From NCBI GenBank assembly GCA_009783805.1, contig WRCU01000050.1:1-8364 (forward strand): a stretch of 8,364 nucleotides of DNA. The letters run 5' to 3'. The notes under the pieces were generated by a model. It saw nothing but the letters and a program-made list of their open reading frames with translations. It was not told the origin of the DNA and did no database searches. The DNA comes from Oscillospiraceae bacterium (GTDB taxonomy: Bacteria > Bacillota > Clostridia > WRCU01). The position numbers and the translations under genes were made by a program. This document shows, piece after piece, positions 1 to 6,622 of the stretch; position 1 is the first letter of the stretch, and each line of letters begins with the position of its first letter.

Positions 1-29
1 AGCCTCCTTGCGAAGCTTCGGCTTCCCAT
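1..29 (-). CDS. Possible start of a further gene downstream of the sulfatase (partial)
   Basis: On the minus strand, 36 bases after the sulfatase stop, there is an ATG at 29-27. It is preceded by GGAGG (42-38) with an 8-base spacer, which is an ideal ribosome binding site. The frame stays open to the window edge and reads M-G-S-R-S-F-A-R-R. Nine codons are too few to name a product. The short gap and same direction suggest it is cotranscribed with the sulfatase. A transporter or a sulfatase-maturing enzyme would be common partners, but nothing in the visible residues shows either. The call rests only on the start signal and the open frame. Confidence 0.45.
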
Positions 30-65
30 TCAATTTTCCTCCATCCATTTCGCCGAACCGCCATC

Positions 66-1583
66 TCATGGGTGCCGCCTCTCCCAATCAACCCACTCGC
101 CGCGCGCGTCCCTGACGACGTACCAGCGCGGGGCGATCTGGCTGCTTTCGTCGGAGGTTATCATCCAGTCGAGCAGCCTGTCCTTCATCCCGCGCTTGAT
201 GCCGGCGCAGGCCGGGTCATCCGCGCGGCTCACCATCTCGTCGGGGTCGGCCTCGAGGTCGTACAGCTCTTCCTCGCCGGCGTAATAGTTGTACTTCCAC
301 CGCCTCGTGCGCGCCATCTTGGCGTCGGGATGGCGGATGCCGCGGACGCCCTCGCCGCGGGCGAACTCAAAGGGTTCATCCATGCCGGCGATGACCTCGG
401 GTATGACGTTCTCGGCGAACACGCAGTCACGCTCACGGTATGGTGAGCCGCCGGGTAGGCCGGGCGCGATCAGGCCGGTCAGCGGGCGGCCTTCGTCCCC
501 GTATGGGACGCCGCCGCCGCACAGCTCGAGCAGGGTGGACAGGACGTCGGTGGACTCGGTGAGCTGATCGTACGCGCCGGACCTCACCACGTTCGGGTAA
601 CGGACCATGAACGGCACGTGAATCGAGCTCTCGAAGAAGGTGTTCTTGTCCACCATGCCGTGCTCATGCATGACGTCGCCGTGGTCGCTGCAGAAGACCA
701 CGATAGTTTCGTCACGCAGGCCCAGCCCGTCGAGCGTATCCAGGGTCAGCCCGACTTCGCGGTCGATCTGGCTGATCGCCCCGTAATAGGCGCGGTACTG
801 CCAAAGGATTGCCTCGTCCGGGGCTTCCCAATGGCGCCCGCCGCCGCGCGTGGCGAAGGCCCTCAGCCCCGCCGGGAGCGCGTCGATATATTGCTCCGTC
901 ACCCGCCTCGGGAGCCTGACCTCGGCGTTGTCGTACATGGAGGCCCAGGGTTCGGGCACCTCGAATGGGGAATGGGGCTTCCAATAGGACGAGAACAAAA
1001 AGAATGGCCGCCCGCTTCCGGCCATCACGCGGAGCTTCTCGCGCGTCTTGGCGCCGCACCAGGTGGTTTCGTGGAGTTCGTCGGGCAGGGCGCATGTATG
1101 CGGATTCATGCGGTCCGCGCGGCACCTGCGGTAATCGCAGCCTACGGGCCAGCCGCCGGATCCCCTCAGCCATGCGACGTAGTCCGAATGGTCGTCGGTC
1201 GGGCCGGCGTCGTGGATCAGGCCTTCGTCGAACCCGGTGGCCAGGGCGTATCCGCGCGTGGGCGGATAATAGTGCAGCTTGCCCACGAAGCCCGTGCGGT
1301 AGCCCATCTCCTGATAATAACGCTGCATGAGCCTGACGTCGGCGTTCATGGCGGTGTAGTTGACCCGATTTTTATGGCTGTGGGGGTAACGCCCTGAAAA
1401 GAAGGTCTGCCGCGAGGGCACGCAGACCGGCCCCTGCACGAAGAACAAGGAAAAATTCGCGCTCTCGGCCGCCAGGGCGTCGATGCGGGGCGTCCTTATA
1501 ACGGCGTTCCCGTTGCAGCCGAGGCAGTCGTAGCGATGCTGGTCGGTCATGATGAAGAGGACGTTGGGAGGCATGGTCGGCAT
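66..1583 (-). CDS. Sulfatase, cysteine type (S1 family), apparently cytoplasmic
   Basis: A 505-residue member of the alkaline phosphatase/sulfatase superfamily, expected to hydrolyse a sulfate ester. The first beta strand carries the metal-binding pair D14-Q15. The C-x-P-S-R signature follows at 54-58, where C54 would be converted to formylglycine, and is followed by S-G-R-Y-P. Further active-site landmarks are G-K-L-H (K102, H104), K-P-H-S-P (H204), the metal-binding S-D-H-G (D300, H301) and K313. The C-terminal quarter has the usual E-L-Y-D-L-E-x-D-P-D-E sequence. There is no signal peptide, because the catalytic fold begins at residue 7, so the enzyme probably acts in the cytoplasm on an imported or internal sulfate ester. 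The ATG at 1583 is preceded by AGGAG with a 6-base spacer; M4 is the alternative. A maturase (FGE or the radical-SAM anSME) is needed for formylglycine and is not in the window. Choline-sulfatase-like and glycan sulfatases share these motifs, so the substrate cannot be assigned. Confidence 0.93.
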   Translation of the reverse strand: MPTMPPNVLFIMTDQHRYDCLGCNGNAVIRTPRIDALAAESANFSLFFVQGPVCVPSRQTFFSGRYPHSHKNRVNYTAMNADVRLMQRYYQEMGYRTGFVGKLHYYPPTRGYALATGFDEGLIHDAGPTDDHSDYVAWLRGSGGWPVGCDYRRCRADRMNPHTCALPDELHETTWCGAKTREKLRVMAGSGRPFFLFSSYWKPHSPFEVPEPWASMYDNAEVRLPRRVTEQYIDALPAGLRAFATRGGGRHWEAPDEAILWQYRAYYGAISQIDREVGLTLDTLDGLGLRDETIVVFCSDHGDVMHEHGMVDKNTFFESSIHVPFMVRYPNVVRSGAYDQLTESTDVLSTLLELCGGGVPYGDEGRPLTGLIAPGLPGGSPYRERDCVFAENVIPEVIAGMDEPFEFARGEGVRGIRHPDAKMARTRRWKYNYYAGEEELYDLEADPDEMVSRADDPACAGIKRGMKDRLLDWMITSDESSQIAPRWYVVRDARGEWVDWERRHP

Positions 1584-1675
1584 AGGCGGCTCCTGCGAAA
1601 ATAATATGGCGATATCCGTCGACGGCCTCGCGCATGGCCTTTCGCATCGGCCTTAGGGACGGTATGCGCCGACAT

Positions 1676-1721
1676 CATTAAATTAATGGCTAAATTCATT
1701 TAGTATACTGCCTTTAGGCAG
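1676..1721. promoter_or_regulatory. Divergent promoter/operator region with three adjacent inverted repeats
   Basis: This is an AT-rich island in an otherwise GC-rich window, between the divergent sulfatase and larA starts. TATACT at 1704-1709 is a good -10 box for larA, about 40 bases before its start. Because AGTATACT (1702-1709) is its own reverse complement, the same bases also give a TATACT for the minus strand. No convincing -35 box is seen in either direction. Three perfect inverted repeats lie side by side. CATTAA-A-TTAATG is at 1676-1688. CTAAAT-TC-ATTTAG is at 1690-1703, touching the -10 box. CTGCC-TTTA-GGCAG is at 1708-1721, near the expected larA transcription start. These look like operator sites of one or more dimeric regulators. 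Which regulator binds them is unknown. Confidence 0.6.
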
Positions 1722-1746
1722 CATTGGTTATTGGGAGGCGGGCTGA

Positions 1747-3096
1747 ATGGCGGACGATGATGGGGTTAGGTCGGCGGGGGGGATGGCGGACCGCACCTTT
1801 TTCCTTCCATATGGGAGAGGGCGCATCGAGGCCCGCATACCGGTCCGGCGCGTGGCCGGCGTGCTGACGCCGTCCGTGGGCGGGATGCGCGGTTCGCAGG
1901 GTGAAAAGGGTGGGCGGCGATATCCGCGGACGGTAGGGGAGGCCATGGACGGCCCGATCGGCGGCCCGCGCCTATCGGAGCTCGCGGTGGGAAAAAAGAG
2001 GGTGGTCATCATAGTGAGCGACCACACCAGGCCCGTGCCGAGCCGTGACATCATCCCGCCCATGCTGGCCGAGATAGCGATGGGGAGCCCCGGCGCCGAG
2101 GTCACGCTGCTCGTGGCGACCGGCCTGCATAGGGCCCCTACCGAAGGGGAGCTTAGGGCGAAGCTGGGTGACGGCATCTTATCGAAGGTGAAGGTGGCCG
2201 TCCACGATTGCGATGACCAGGGCGGGATGGCCAATCTTGGGAGGTTGCCCTCCGGCGGAGGGCTTTACGTAAACCGCCTGGCCGTGGAGGCTGACCTTCT
2301 ATTGGCGGAGGGGTTCATAGAGCCCCACTTCTTCGCCGGCTTCTCCGGCGGTCCCAAATCGGTGCTGCCCGGAATTGCTGGGCGCGGATCGGTGCTCTGG
2401 AACCATTGCTCCGAATTCATAGCGGACCCCAGGGCCAGAGCCGGCTCCGCGGACGAAAATCCTATCCGGGCGGATATGGCGTATGCGGCTAAAGCCGCTG
2501 GGCTGGCGTATATCGTGAACGTATGCCTAGGGCCGGATGGGAACATCGCCTGCGCCGTGGCCGGGGACTGCGGGGAGGCGCATGGCCGCGGCGCGGAGTT
2601 CGCGGCCGGGTATTACGGGGCACGGGCCGTCGTGTCCGACATCGCTGTGGCCACGAACGGTGGGTACCCTATGGACCAAAACGCCTATCAGGCCGTGAAG
2701 GGGCTCTCCGCCGCCGAGGCGTGCGTGCGGGAAGGCGGCGTCATCATTATGGCCGCTGAGTCCGCCGACGGGCATGGCGGCGAGGGCTTCTACCGAATGG
2801 CTTCTGATGCGGCCGCCATGCCGAACGGATTTAAGGACCTGATGGCCGGGATAATGGGGACGCCCAAGGATAGGACGGAACCCGACCAATGGCAGGCGCA
2901 GATCCTCGCCCGCATACTCATGCGCGCCAGGGTTATACTCATATCGGCGCTGGACGACGCGGTCATCAGGGGACTAGGAATGGCGCCCGCGCGGGGCTTT
3001 GATGAGGCGCTGGCGATGGCGGACACGATGCTCGGATACGCTGACGGCAGCGTGACCGTGATACCCGACGGAGTGGCCGTGATCCCCATACGGTAA
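1747..3096 (+). CDS. larA: LarA-family nickel-dependent 2-hydroxyacid racemase/epimerase
   Basis: A 449-residue LarA (DUF2088) homologue. LarA interconverts D- and L-lactate, and relatives act on other 2-hydroxyacids, using the nickel-pincer (NPN) cofactor bound to a lysine. Motifs in order are F-L-P-Y-G (19-23), S-D-H-T-R-P (91-96), G-L-H-R (127-130), E-P-H-F-F-A-G-F-S-G-G-P-K (193-204), N-H (219-220) and A-Y-Q-A-V-K-G (313-319). As I recall the Lactiplantibacillus plantarum numbering (D72, R75, H108, H174, K184, H200, Q295, K298), the matches here are D92, R95, H128, H194, K204, H220, Q315 and K318. All are offset by exactly 20, so the core aligns without gaps and looks catalytically intact. 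The chosen ATG has GGGAGG (1733-1738) 8 bases upstream. A second ATG at 1783 gives a start closer to the family norm but has poorly placed purines. LarB, LarC and LarE, which make the cofactor, are not in the window. Lactate is the default substrate, but family members differ. Confidence 0.88.
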   Translation: MADDDGVRSAGGMADRTFFLPYGRGRIEARIPVRRVAGVLTPSVGGMRGSQGEKGGRRYPRTVGEAMDGPIGGPRLSELAVGKKRVVIIVSDHTRPVPSRDIIPPMLAEIAMGSPGAEVTLLVATGLHRAPTEGELRAKLGDGILSKVKVAVHDCDDQGGMANLGRLPSGGGLYVNRLAVEADLLLAEGFIEPHFFAGFSGGPKSVLPGIAGRGSVLWNHCSEFIADPRARAGSADENPIRADMAYAAKAAGLAYIVNVCLGPDGNIACAVAGDCGEAHGRGAEFAAGYYGARAVVSDIAVATNGGYPMDQNAYQAVKGLSAAEACVREGGVIIMAAESADGHGGEGFYRMASDAAAMPNGFKDLMAGIMGTPKDRTEPDQWQAQILARILMRARVILISALDDAVIRGLGMAPARGFDEALAMADTMLGYADGSVTVIPDGVAVIPIR

Positions 3097-3129
3097 GCGG
3101 GCGCGGCGAAAAAAGTCGATCCAGCCTAT

Positions 3130-3161
3130 CGGCGCGGCCCTTAAGGGCTCGGCGTACCGTG
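3130..3161 (+). repeat. Copy 1 of a 32-base direct repeat
   Basis: This copy matches 3276-3307 at 31 of 32 positions; the only difference is C at 3139 against T at 3285. It contains the perfect palindrome GCCCTTAAGGGC (3137-3148) and ends in GGCTCGGCGTACCGTG. The bases after each copy are also similar (GTCGCTGCCGCC here, ACCGCGGTAGCCGCC in copy 2), so the original duplication was probably longer. Function unknown. Confidence 0.9.
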
Positions 3162-3275
3162 GTCGCTGCCGCCCGGCGCGGATCCTAGGCGCCCGGCGCA
3201 CACCCCCTGGGCCGCCGCGAGTTCCGCATGGGCGTTCCGCGCCTCGATCCAGCCGCCGAGGCAGGGAGCGGCAGC

Positions 3276-3307
3276 CGGCGCGGCTCTTAAGGGCTCGGCG
3301 TACCGTG
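3276..3307 (+). repeat. Copy 2 of a 32-base direct repeat
   Basis: This second copy starts 146 bases after the first. The T at 3285 breaks the DNA palindrome of copy 1, but in a plus-strand RNA it would still pair with G3292 as a wobble (GCUC-UUAA-GGGC). Its last three bases are a GTG that could be misread as the start of the desulfurase gene. Confidence 0.9.
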
Positions 3308-3330
3308 ACCGCGGTAGCCGCCGCGGCCTC

Positions 3331-3369
3331 GCCGAAGGCCCGGGAAACGGCGTTTGCCGGGCTTTCGGC
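3331..3369 (+). promoter_or_regulatory. Strong hairpin upstream of the cysteine desulfurase start
   Basis: Bases 3331-3343 (GCCGAAGGCCCGG) pair with 3357-3369 (CCGGGCTTTCGGC) over 13 bp: 12 Watson-Crick pairs plus one G-U (3337/3363). After a G/G mismatch, AAAC (3345-3348) pairs with GTTT (3352-3355) around a 3-base loop. The odd pair is G-U in plus-strand RNA but C/A in minus-strand RNA, so the fold is better on the plus strand. It ends 22 bases before the preferred start at 3392. No U tract follows, so it is not a standard terminator. It may be an attenuator-like or stability element, or structure inside a promoter region. Confidence 0.65.
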
Positions 3370-3391
3370 TCCTGTGGTAATCTATCTCGTC

Positions 3392-4549
3392 ATGGACATA
3401 TACTTCGACAACGGCGCCACCACTCAGCCGCTTAGGGAGGTGGCCGAAGCGTTGGGTGAGATGGCCCTGTCCTGCTACGGGAACCCCTCCTCCAAGCATG
3501 GGGTCGGCATCCAGGCCGACTTGGCCCTGGACGGGGCCAGGGAGGACGTCTCTGCAATCCTGGGTTGCGCCAAGGGTGAAGTCGCCTTCACGTCGGGCGG
3601 GACTGAGTCGAACAACATAGCGCTGTTCGGCGCGCTCAACAGGGTAAGGGGCAAACGCCCGCTGGCCGTCGCGACAACGGTGGAGCACCCTTCCGTGTTG
3701 GAGCCGCTCAAGCGCTACGCCGCCCTCGGCGGGCCGGTCAGGCTATGCGGCGTGGGCAAGGACGGATCGGTCGACTTGGGCGAGATGGAGGAAATCCTCG
3801 CCGGGGGTGACGTCGGGCTCATATCGGTCATGCATGTCAACAACGAGACGGGGGCGGTGCAGCCCATAGGGGAGGTCAGGGCCTTGAGGGACAGGCACGC
3901 CCCCAGGGCCGTCATCCACGTGGACGGCGTGCAGTCGTTTTGCAAAATGCGGCTGTTGCCCGCCGAGCTGGGCGTGGACCTGTACAGCGCGAGCGGCCAC
4001 AAGGTGCACGGGCCGAAGGGCGCCGGCCTGCTTTACGTCAGGAAAGGGCTGGACATCGCCGGCCCGCTGTATGGAGGGGGCCAGGAGCGCGGGGTCAGGC
4101 CCGGGACGCAGAACGTGCCCGCGGCCGCGGCCTTCGCGCTGGCCGCCAAGGCCCTGTACCAAAGGCTGGATGAGTACGCGTCGAAGGCAAGGGCCATGAC
4201 CGAGAGGCTGCGGGAGGGGATCCGGGAAGGCACCGGCCTGGCCGTGTTCAATCCTCGGGAGCCGGGCGCTTGCGGGCTGTCGGGGTACATATTGAACGTC
4301 GGCTTCCCGGGTGTGCCGGGCGAGGCGCTATTGCGCCACCTGGACTCCGAAGGCGTGAGGGTCTCCACCGGCTCCGCCTGCTCCGGCGGCGGCAAGGGCG
4401 GCAGCCACGTCCTCCGCGCGATGGGGGTCCCCGACACTGTGGCCAAGTCGGCCATCCGCATCAGCCTCTCCCACATGAACGGGATGGATGAGGTGGAGGC
4501 CGCGTTGCCGATAATCCTGAGGAACGTCGGGCGGCTCGCGCGGCGTTGA
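3392..4549 (+). CDS. Cysteine desulfurase (NifS/IscS class V aminotransferase), likely ThiI partner
   Basis: A PLP enzyme that converts L-cysteine to alanine and holds the sulfur as a persulfide. From the ATG at 3392 it is 385 residues, beginning M-D-I-Y-F-D-N-G-A-T-T as the family does. Key sites are T-S-G-G-T-E-S-N-N, the catalytic H99 in V-E-H-P-S, H-V-N-N-E-T-G, the PLP-pairing D in H-V-D-G-V-Q-S, the Schiff-base lysine K204 in S-G-H-K-V-H-G-P-K-G, R-P-G-T-Q-N and the persulfide cysteine C330 in S-T-G-S-A-C-S-G-G-G. K204 and C330 sit close to K206 and C328 of E. coli IscS. The frame opens further upstream to a GTG at 3305, but that extension would be translated through the hairpin and has no family counterpart. 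No Shine-Dalgarno site precedes 3392, and a GTG at 3374 is another possibility. thiI begins 25 bases after the stop. This resembles the nifZ-thiI arrangement of Bacillus, so delivery of sulfur to tRNA thiolation is the likely role. No iscU-like scaffold gene is adjacent. Confidence 0.95.
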   Translation: MDIYFDNGATTQPLREVAEALGEMALSCYGNPSSKHGVGIQADLALDGAREDVSAILGCAKGEVAFTSGGTESNNIALFGALNRVRGKRPLAVATTVEHPSVLEPLKRYAALGGPVRLCGVGKDGSVDLGEMEEILAGGDVGLISVMHVNNETGAVQPIGEVRALRDRHAPRAVIHVDGVQSFCKMRLLPAELGVDLYSASGHKVHGPKGAGLLYVRKGLDIAGPLYGGGQERGVRPGTQNVPAAAAFALAAKALYQRLDEYASKARAMTERLREGIREGTGLAVFNPREPGACGLSGYILNVGFPGVPGEALLRHLDSEGVRVSTGSACSGGGKGGSHVLRAMGVPDTVAKSAIRISLSHMNGMDEVEAALPIILRNVGRLARR

Positions 4550-4574
4550 TCGCCAAACGGCCATTGGAGGGTAC

Positions 4575-5777
4575 GTGGATAAAGAAGGCGAAGGCAGGGT
4601 CATATTGGCCAGCTATGGCGAGGTCATGCTCAAGGGCTTGAACAGGCCTTTTTTCGAGAGGAAGATGTTGGAGGGCGTCAGGCGCGCGGTGGCCCCCTTC
4701 GGGCCGGCCGTGGTTTCCAAGTCCCAGGGGAAGCTGGTCGTCAGGCCGTCAGGCGAAGGCTTCGACTACGCCAGGGCGGTCGCGGCCATGCGCAAAGTAT
4801 TCGGGCTGGCGTATGTATGCGACGTCCGGGAGACGGCGGCGGACATGGGGGTGATCTGCGGCCTCGCCGCCCGGCTCGCCGGCGGGGGCGACCCCGGCAT
4901 GAGGACTTTCAAGGTGGAGGCGAGGCGCGGGGACAAGGGCTTCCATTTGAACTCGATGGAGATATGCGCCGCGGTGGGCGAAAGTATACTCCGAAACGTA
5001 GGCGGGGTCACGGTGGATCTGGAAAAACCGTCCTTCGTGATCCACGTGGAGGTAAGGGACGGCAGGGCCTACGTGTACCGCGACAGGGAGGCGGGCGCGA
5101 GGGGCCTGCCATACGCCACCGGCGGAAAGGCGGTCTCGCTGCTGTCCGGGGGCATAGACAGCCCGGTCGCGTCATGGATGATGGCCCGGCGCGGCGTGGA
5201 GATCGAGGCCGCGTACTTCCATAGCTACCCTTACACGACGGATAGGGTCAAGGAGAAGGTGGCGTCGCTCGTGGCCGCCCTGACCGAATACACGGGGGAG
5301 ATGAGGCTGCACGTCGTGGGGTTCACGAAGACGCAGGAGCTGATACGGGAAGTCGCCAAGCCTACGTTCGTGACCCTGATGATGAGGGGGTCCATGATGA
5401 GGATAGCGTCGGACATCGCCGACCGAGTCGGGGCGAAGGCGTTGGTCACGGGTGAGAGCATGGGGCAGGTCGCGAGCCAGACGATGGAGGGGTTGGCGGC
5501 CACCGACCGGGTGGTGGGTAAGCCCGTGTTCAGGCCGCTGATAGGCATGGATAAGAACGAAACGATAGACCTGGCCAGGGCGATCGGGACGTATGAGACC
5601 TCGATAATCCCATATGACGACTGCTGCACGCTGTTCTCGGCCAGGCATCCCGAACTGAGGCCGAGGCCCATAGAAGTCGACCTCATAAGGTCAAGGCTGG
5701 AAGGGGCGGGCATCGGGGCGCTGGAGGCCGAGGCGGCCGAGGGGCGTGAGGAGATCATGGTAAGGCCGGGGCGCTGA
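4575..5777 (+). CDS. thiI: tRNA 4-thiouridine synthase ThiI (without rhodanese domain)
   Basis: A 400-residue ThiI, which adenylates tRNA uridine 8 and replaces its oxygen with sulfur to make s4U. It starts with the ferredoxin-like segment (Y-G-E-V-M-L-K-G-L-N-R-P-F-F near 14-27) and a THUMP domain (about 60-165) for tRNA binding. The PP-loop ATPase domain follows, with the signature S-G-G-I-D-S-P at 191-197. P-Y-D-D-C-C-T-L-F (C350, C351) and R-H-P-E-L-R-P follow near the end, as in Bacillota homologues. The protein stops where the E. coli enzyme would continue into its rhodanese domain, so persulfide is presumably passed directly from the upstream desulfurase. A role in thiamine thiazole synthesis, which in E. 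coli needs the rhodanese part, is therefore not implied. The start is a GTG with GGAGG (4566-4570) 4 bases upstream, which is rather tight. The gene is the second of a plus-strand cluster. Confidence 0.96.
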   Translation: MDKEGEGRVILASYGEVMLKGLNRPFFERKMLEGVRRAVAPFGPAVVSKSQGKLVVRPSGEGFDYARAVAAMRKVFGLAYVCDVRETAADMGVICGLAARLAGGGDPGMRTFKVEARRGDKGFHLNSMEICAAVGESILRNVGGVTVDLEKPSFVIHVEVRDGRAYVYRDREAGARGLPYATGGKAVSLLSGGIDSPVASWMMARRGVEIEAAYFHSYPYTTDRVKEKVASLVAALTEYTGEMRLHVVGFTKTQELIREVAKPTFVTLMMRGSMMRIASDIADRVGAKALVTGESMGQVASQTMEGLAATDRVVGKPVFRPLIGMDKNETIDLARAIGTYETSIIPYDDCCTLFSARHPELRPRPIEVDLIRSRLEGAGIGALEAEAAEGREEIMVRPGR

Positions 5778-5790
5778 CCGCCGCGGTCAG
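5774..5790 (+). other. Inverted repeat across the thiI stop codon
   Basis: CTGACCGC-C-GCGGTCAG is perfect over 8-base arms around a single central base, and the thiI TGA (5775-5777) lies inside the left arm. As RNA it would give a 7-bp stem with a CCG triloop. A G-rich run follows rather than U residues, so a classical terminator is unlikely. It may protect the 3' end of the upstream message or separate expression of thiI from the next gene. Confidence 0.55.
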
Positions 5791-5866
5791 GCTGGGGGTC
5801 GGATACAGGCGGCATGGTGGTGGGATGGGCAAAGGCGGCAATGGGGATGGGGTCCTAGGCGGCCCG

Positions 5867-6607
5867 ATGAGGCTGCAGAAGCGCATGGCCCTTGCGGGCG
5901 TCGCCTCCAGGAGGCGGTCCGAGGAGATGATAGCGGCCGGCCGCGTCAAGGTGAACGGACTGACGGTCACCGAGATGGGGTTCCTCGTCGGCGGGTCGGA
6001 CGCGGTGGAGCTGGACGGGGTGGGGCTAGCCATGCCAGGCCCAGGCAGGCACATTTACATAGCGCTCAATAAGCCGCGCGGGTGCATATCGTCGGTCAAG
6101 GACCAGTTCGGCAGGGCCACGGTGATCGACGCGCTTACGTCCGGCTCGGGCGTAAATTTCCGGTACGACCCTGGCCTGCATGGGAGGGTGTTCCCCGTCG
6201 GCCGCCTGGACTATGGGACCACGGGACTCCTGGTGCTGACCGACGACGGCGACTACGCCTACAGGGCGACTCACCCCGGCTTCGGGGTTGAGAAGGAGTA
6301 CCTGGCCATGGTAAGGGGCGTGCTGGGCGCGGACGCCGTCAGGGCCCTGGAGTCCGGCATTGATATAGGCGGGGGCGCGACGATGCCCGCGAAGGTATCA
6401 GCCTCCCCAAAGGGAGGGCTTACGGCCGTCCGCATAGCGATACGCGAGGGCCGGAACAGGCAGGTGCGCCTGATGCTGGACGCGGTCGGCTGTCAGGTCG
6501 TCAGCCTATGCAGGACCCGCATAGGGGGGCTTTCGCTGGGGGGGCTGCACGTAGGGCAGTATAGGCTGCTGAGGGATGGGGAGCAGGCCAAGGTCTTCCT
6601 AGGGTAG
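5867..6607 (+). CDS. rluB: rRNA pseudouridine synthase, RsuA/RluB family
   Basis: This enzyme isomerises a specific uridine in ribosomal RNA to pseudouridine. From the ATG at 5867 it is 246 residues. It opens with the S4 RNA-binding domain (M-R-L-Q-K-R-M-A-L-A-G-V-A-S-R-R, then G-R-V-K-V-N-G, about 1-60). The catalytic domain follows, with N-K-P-R-G, V-G-R-L-D-Y-G-T-T-G-L-L-V-L-T-D-D-G (catalytic aspartate D115) and E-G-R-N-R-Q-V-R-L-M. Family members usually begin at this M-R-L-Q-K. A 14-residue upstream extension from the ATG at 5825 is Gly-rich and unlike the family. AGGCGG (5857-5862) lies 4 bases before the chosen start. The gene follows thiI after 89 bases and may be cotranscribed. The length and sequence fit the Bacillota RluB/YpuL group, which modifies 23S rRNA, but RsuA-type specificity for 16S rRNA cannot be excluded. 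The usual scpA-scpB neighbours are absent. Confidence 0.93.
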   Translation: MRLQKRMALAGVASRRRSEEMIAAGRVKVNGLTVTEMGFLVGGSDAVELDGVGLAMPGPGRHIYIALNKPRGCISSVKDQFGRATVIDALTSGSGVNFRYDPGLHGRVFPVGRLDYGTTGLLVLTDDGDYAYRATHPGFGVEKEYLAMVRGVLGADAVRALESGIDIGGGATMPAKVSASPKGGLTAVRIAIREGRNRQVRLMLDAVGCQVVSLCRTRIGGLSLGGLHVGQYRLLRDGEQAKVFLG

Positions 6608-6608
6608 G

Positions 6609-6622
6609 CCGCGGCGCCGCGG
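6609..6622. other. 14-base perfect palindrome between convergent genes
   Basis: CCGCGGCGCCGCGG is self-complementary. It fills about half of the 28-base gap between the pseudouridine synthase stop and the stop of the membrane-protein operon on the other strand. Its position would suit a shared transcription end, but there is no T run on either side and no room for an unpaired loop without opening the centre. GC-only palindromes also arise by chance in such a sequence. Confidence 0.4.

Larger units (their letters stand above)
3097..3391. other. Gene-free gap with duplicated element and hairpins before the desulfurase
   Basis: This is 295 bases without a credible gene; open frames here are short or GC-driven. 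It holds two copies of a 32-base element (3130-3161 and 3276-3307). An 11-base match, TCGATCCAGCC, occurs upstream of each copy (3116-3126 and 3244-3254) at different distances. A 9-base repeat, GCCCGGCGC, is at 3171-3179 and 3191-3199. A small hairpin (GCCTCG/CGAGGC) is at 3241-3262, and a strong hairpin is at 3331-3369. No TPP riboswitch core, T-box or tRNA is recognisable. No intrinsic terminator with a T run follows larA. The stretch could be a structured leader for the desulfurase-thiI operon or a decayed duplication. Confidence 0.6.

Noticed and set aside
618..1397. Long plus-strand open frame (259 codons) opposite the sulfatase gene
   Set aside because: It lies wholly inside a gene with clear sulfatase motifs, its translation is low in recognisable features and rich in Gly/Pro/Arg/Val, and GC-rich genes routinely give long antisense frames.
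1598..1629. Minus-strand TATTAT (1606-1601) as the sulfatase -10 box
   Set aside because: It would start transcription at or inside the Shine-Dalgarno site, and no -35 box lies at the right distance.
3116..3307. Attachment-site duplication left by an integrated element
   Set aside because: There is no integrase, tRNA gene or foreign cargo between or near the copies, and the copies are only 146 bases apart.
3305..3391. N-terminal extension of the cysteine desulfurase from a GTG at 3305
   Set aside because: The 29 extra residues have no family counterpart, the GTG is part of the duplicated 32-base element, and the segment encodes the strong hairpin.
3097..3391. TPP riboswitch or T-box upstream of the desulfurase-thiI genes
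   Set aside because: The expected conserved TPP core (CUGAGA and partner) and the T-box sequence were looked for and are absent.
5231..5815. Minus-strand open frame (194 codons) opposite thiI
   Set aside because: It is antisense to the conserved PP-loop domain of thiI and has no family signature or ribosome binding site.
5825..5866. Upstream start for the pseudouridine synthase
   Set aside because: The extra 14 residues are Gly-rich and not family-like; conserved sequence begins exactly at the ATG at 5867, which has a purine-rich site in front.
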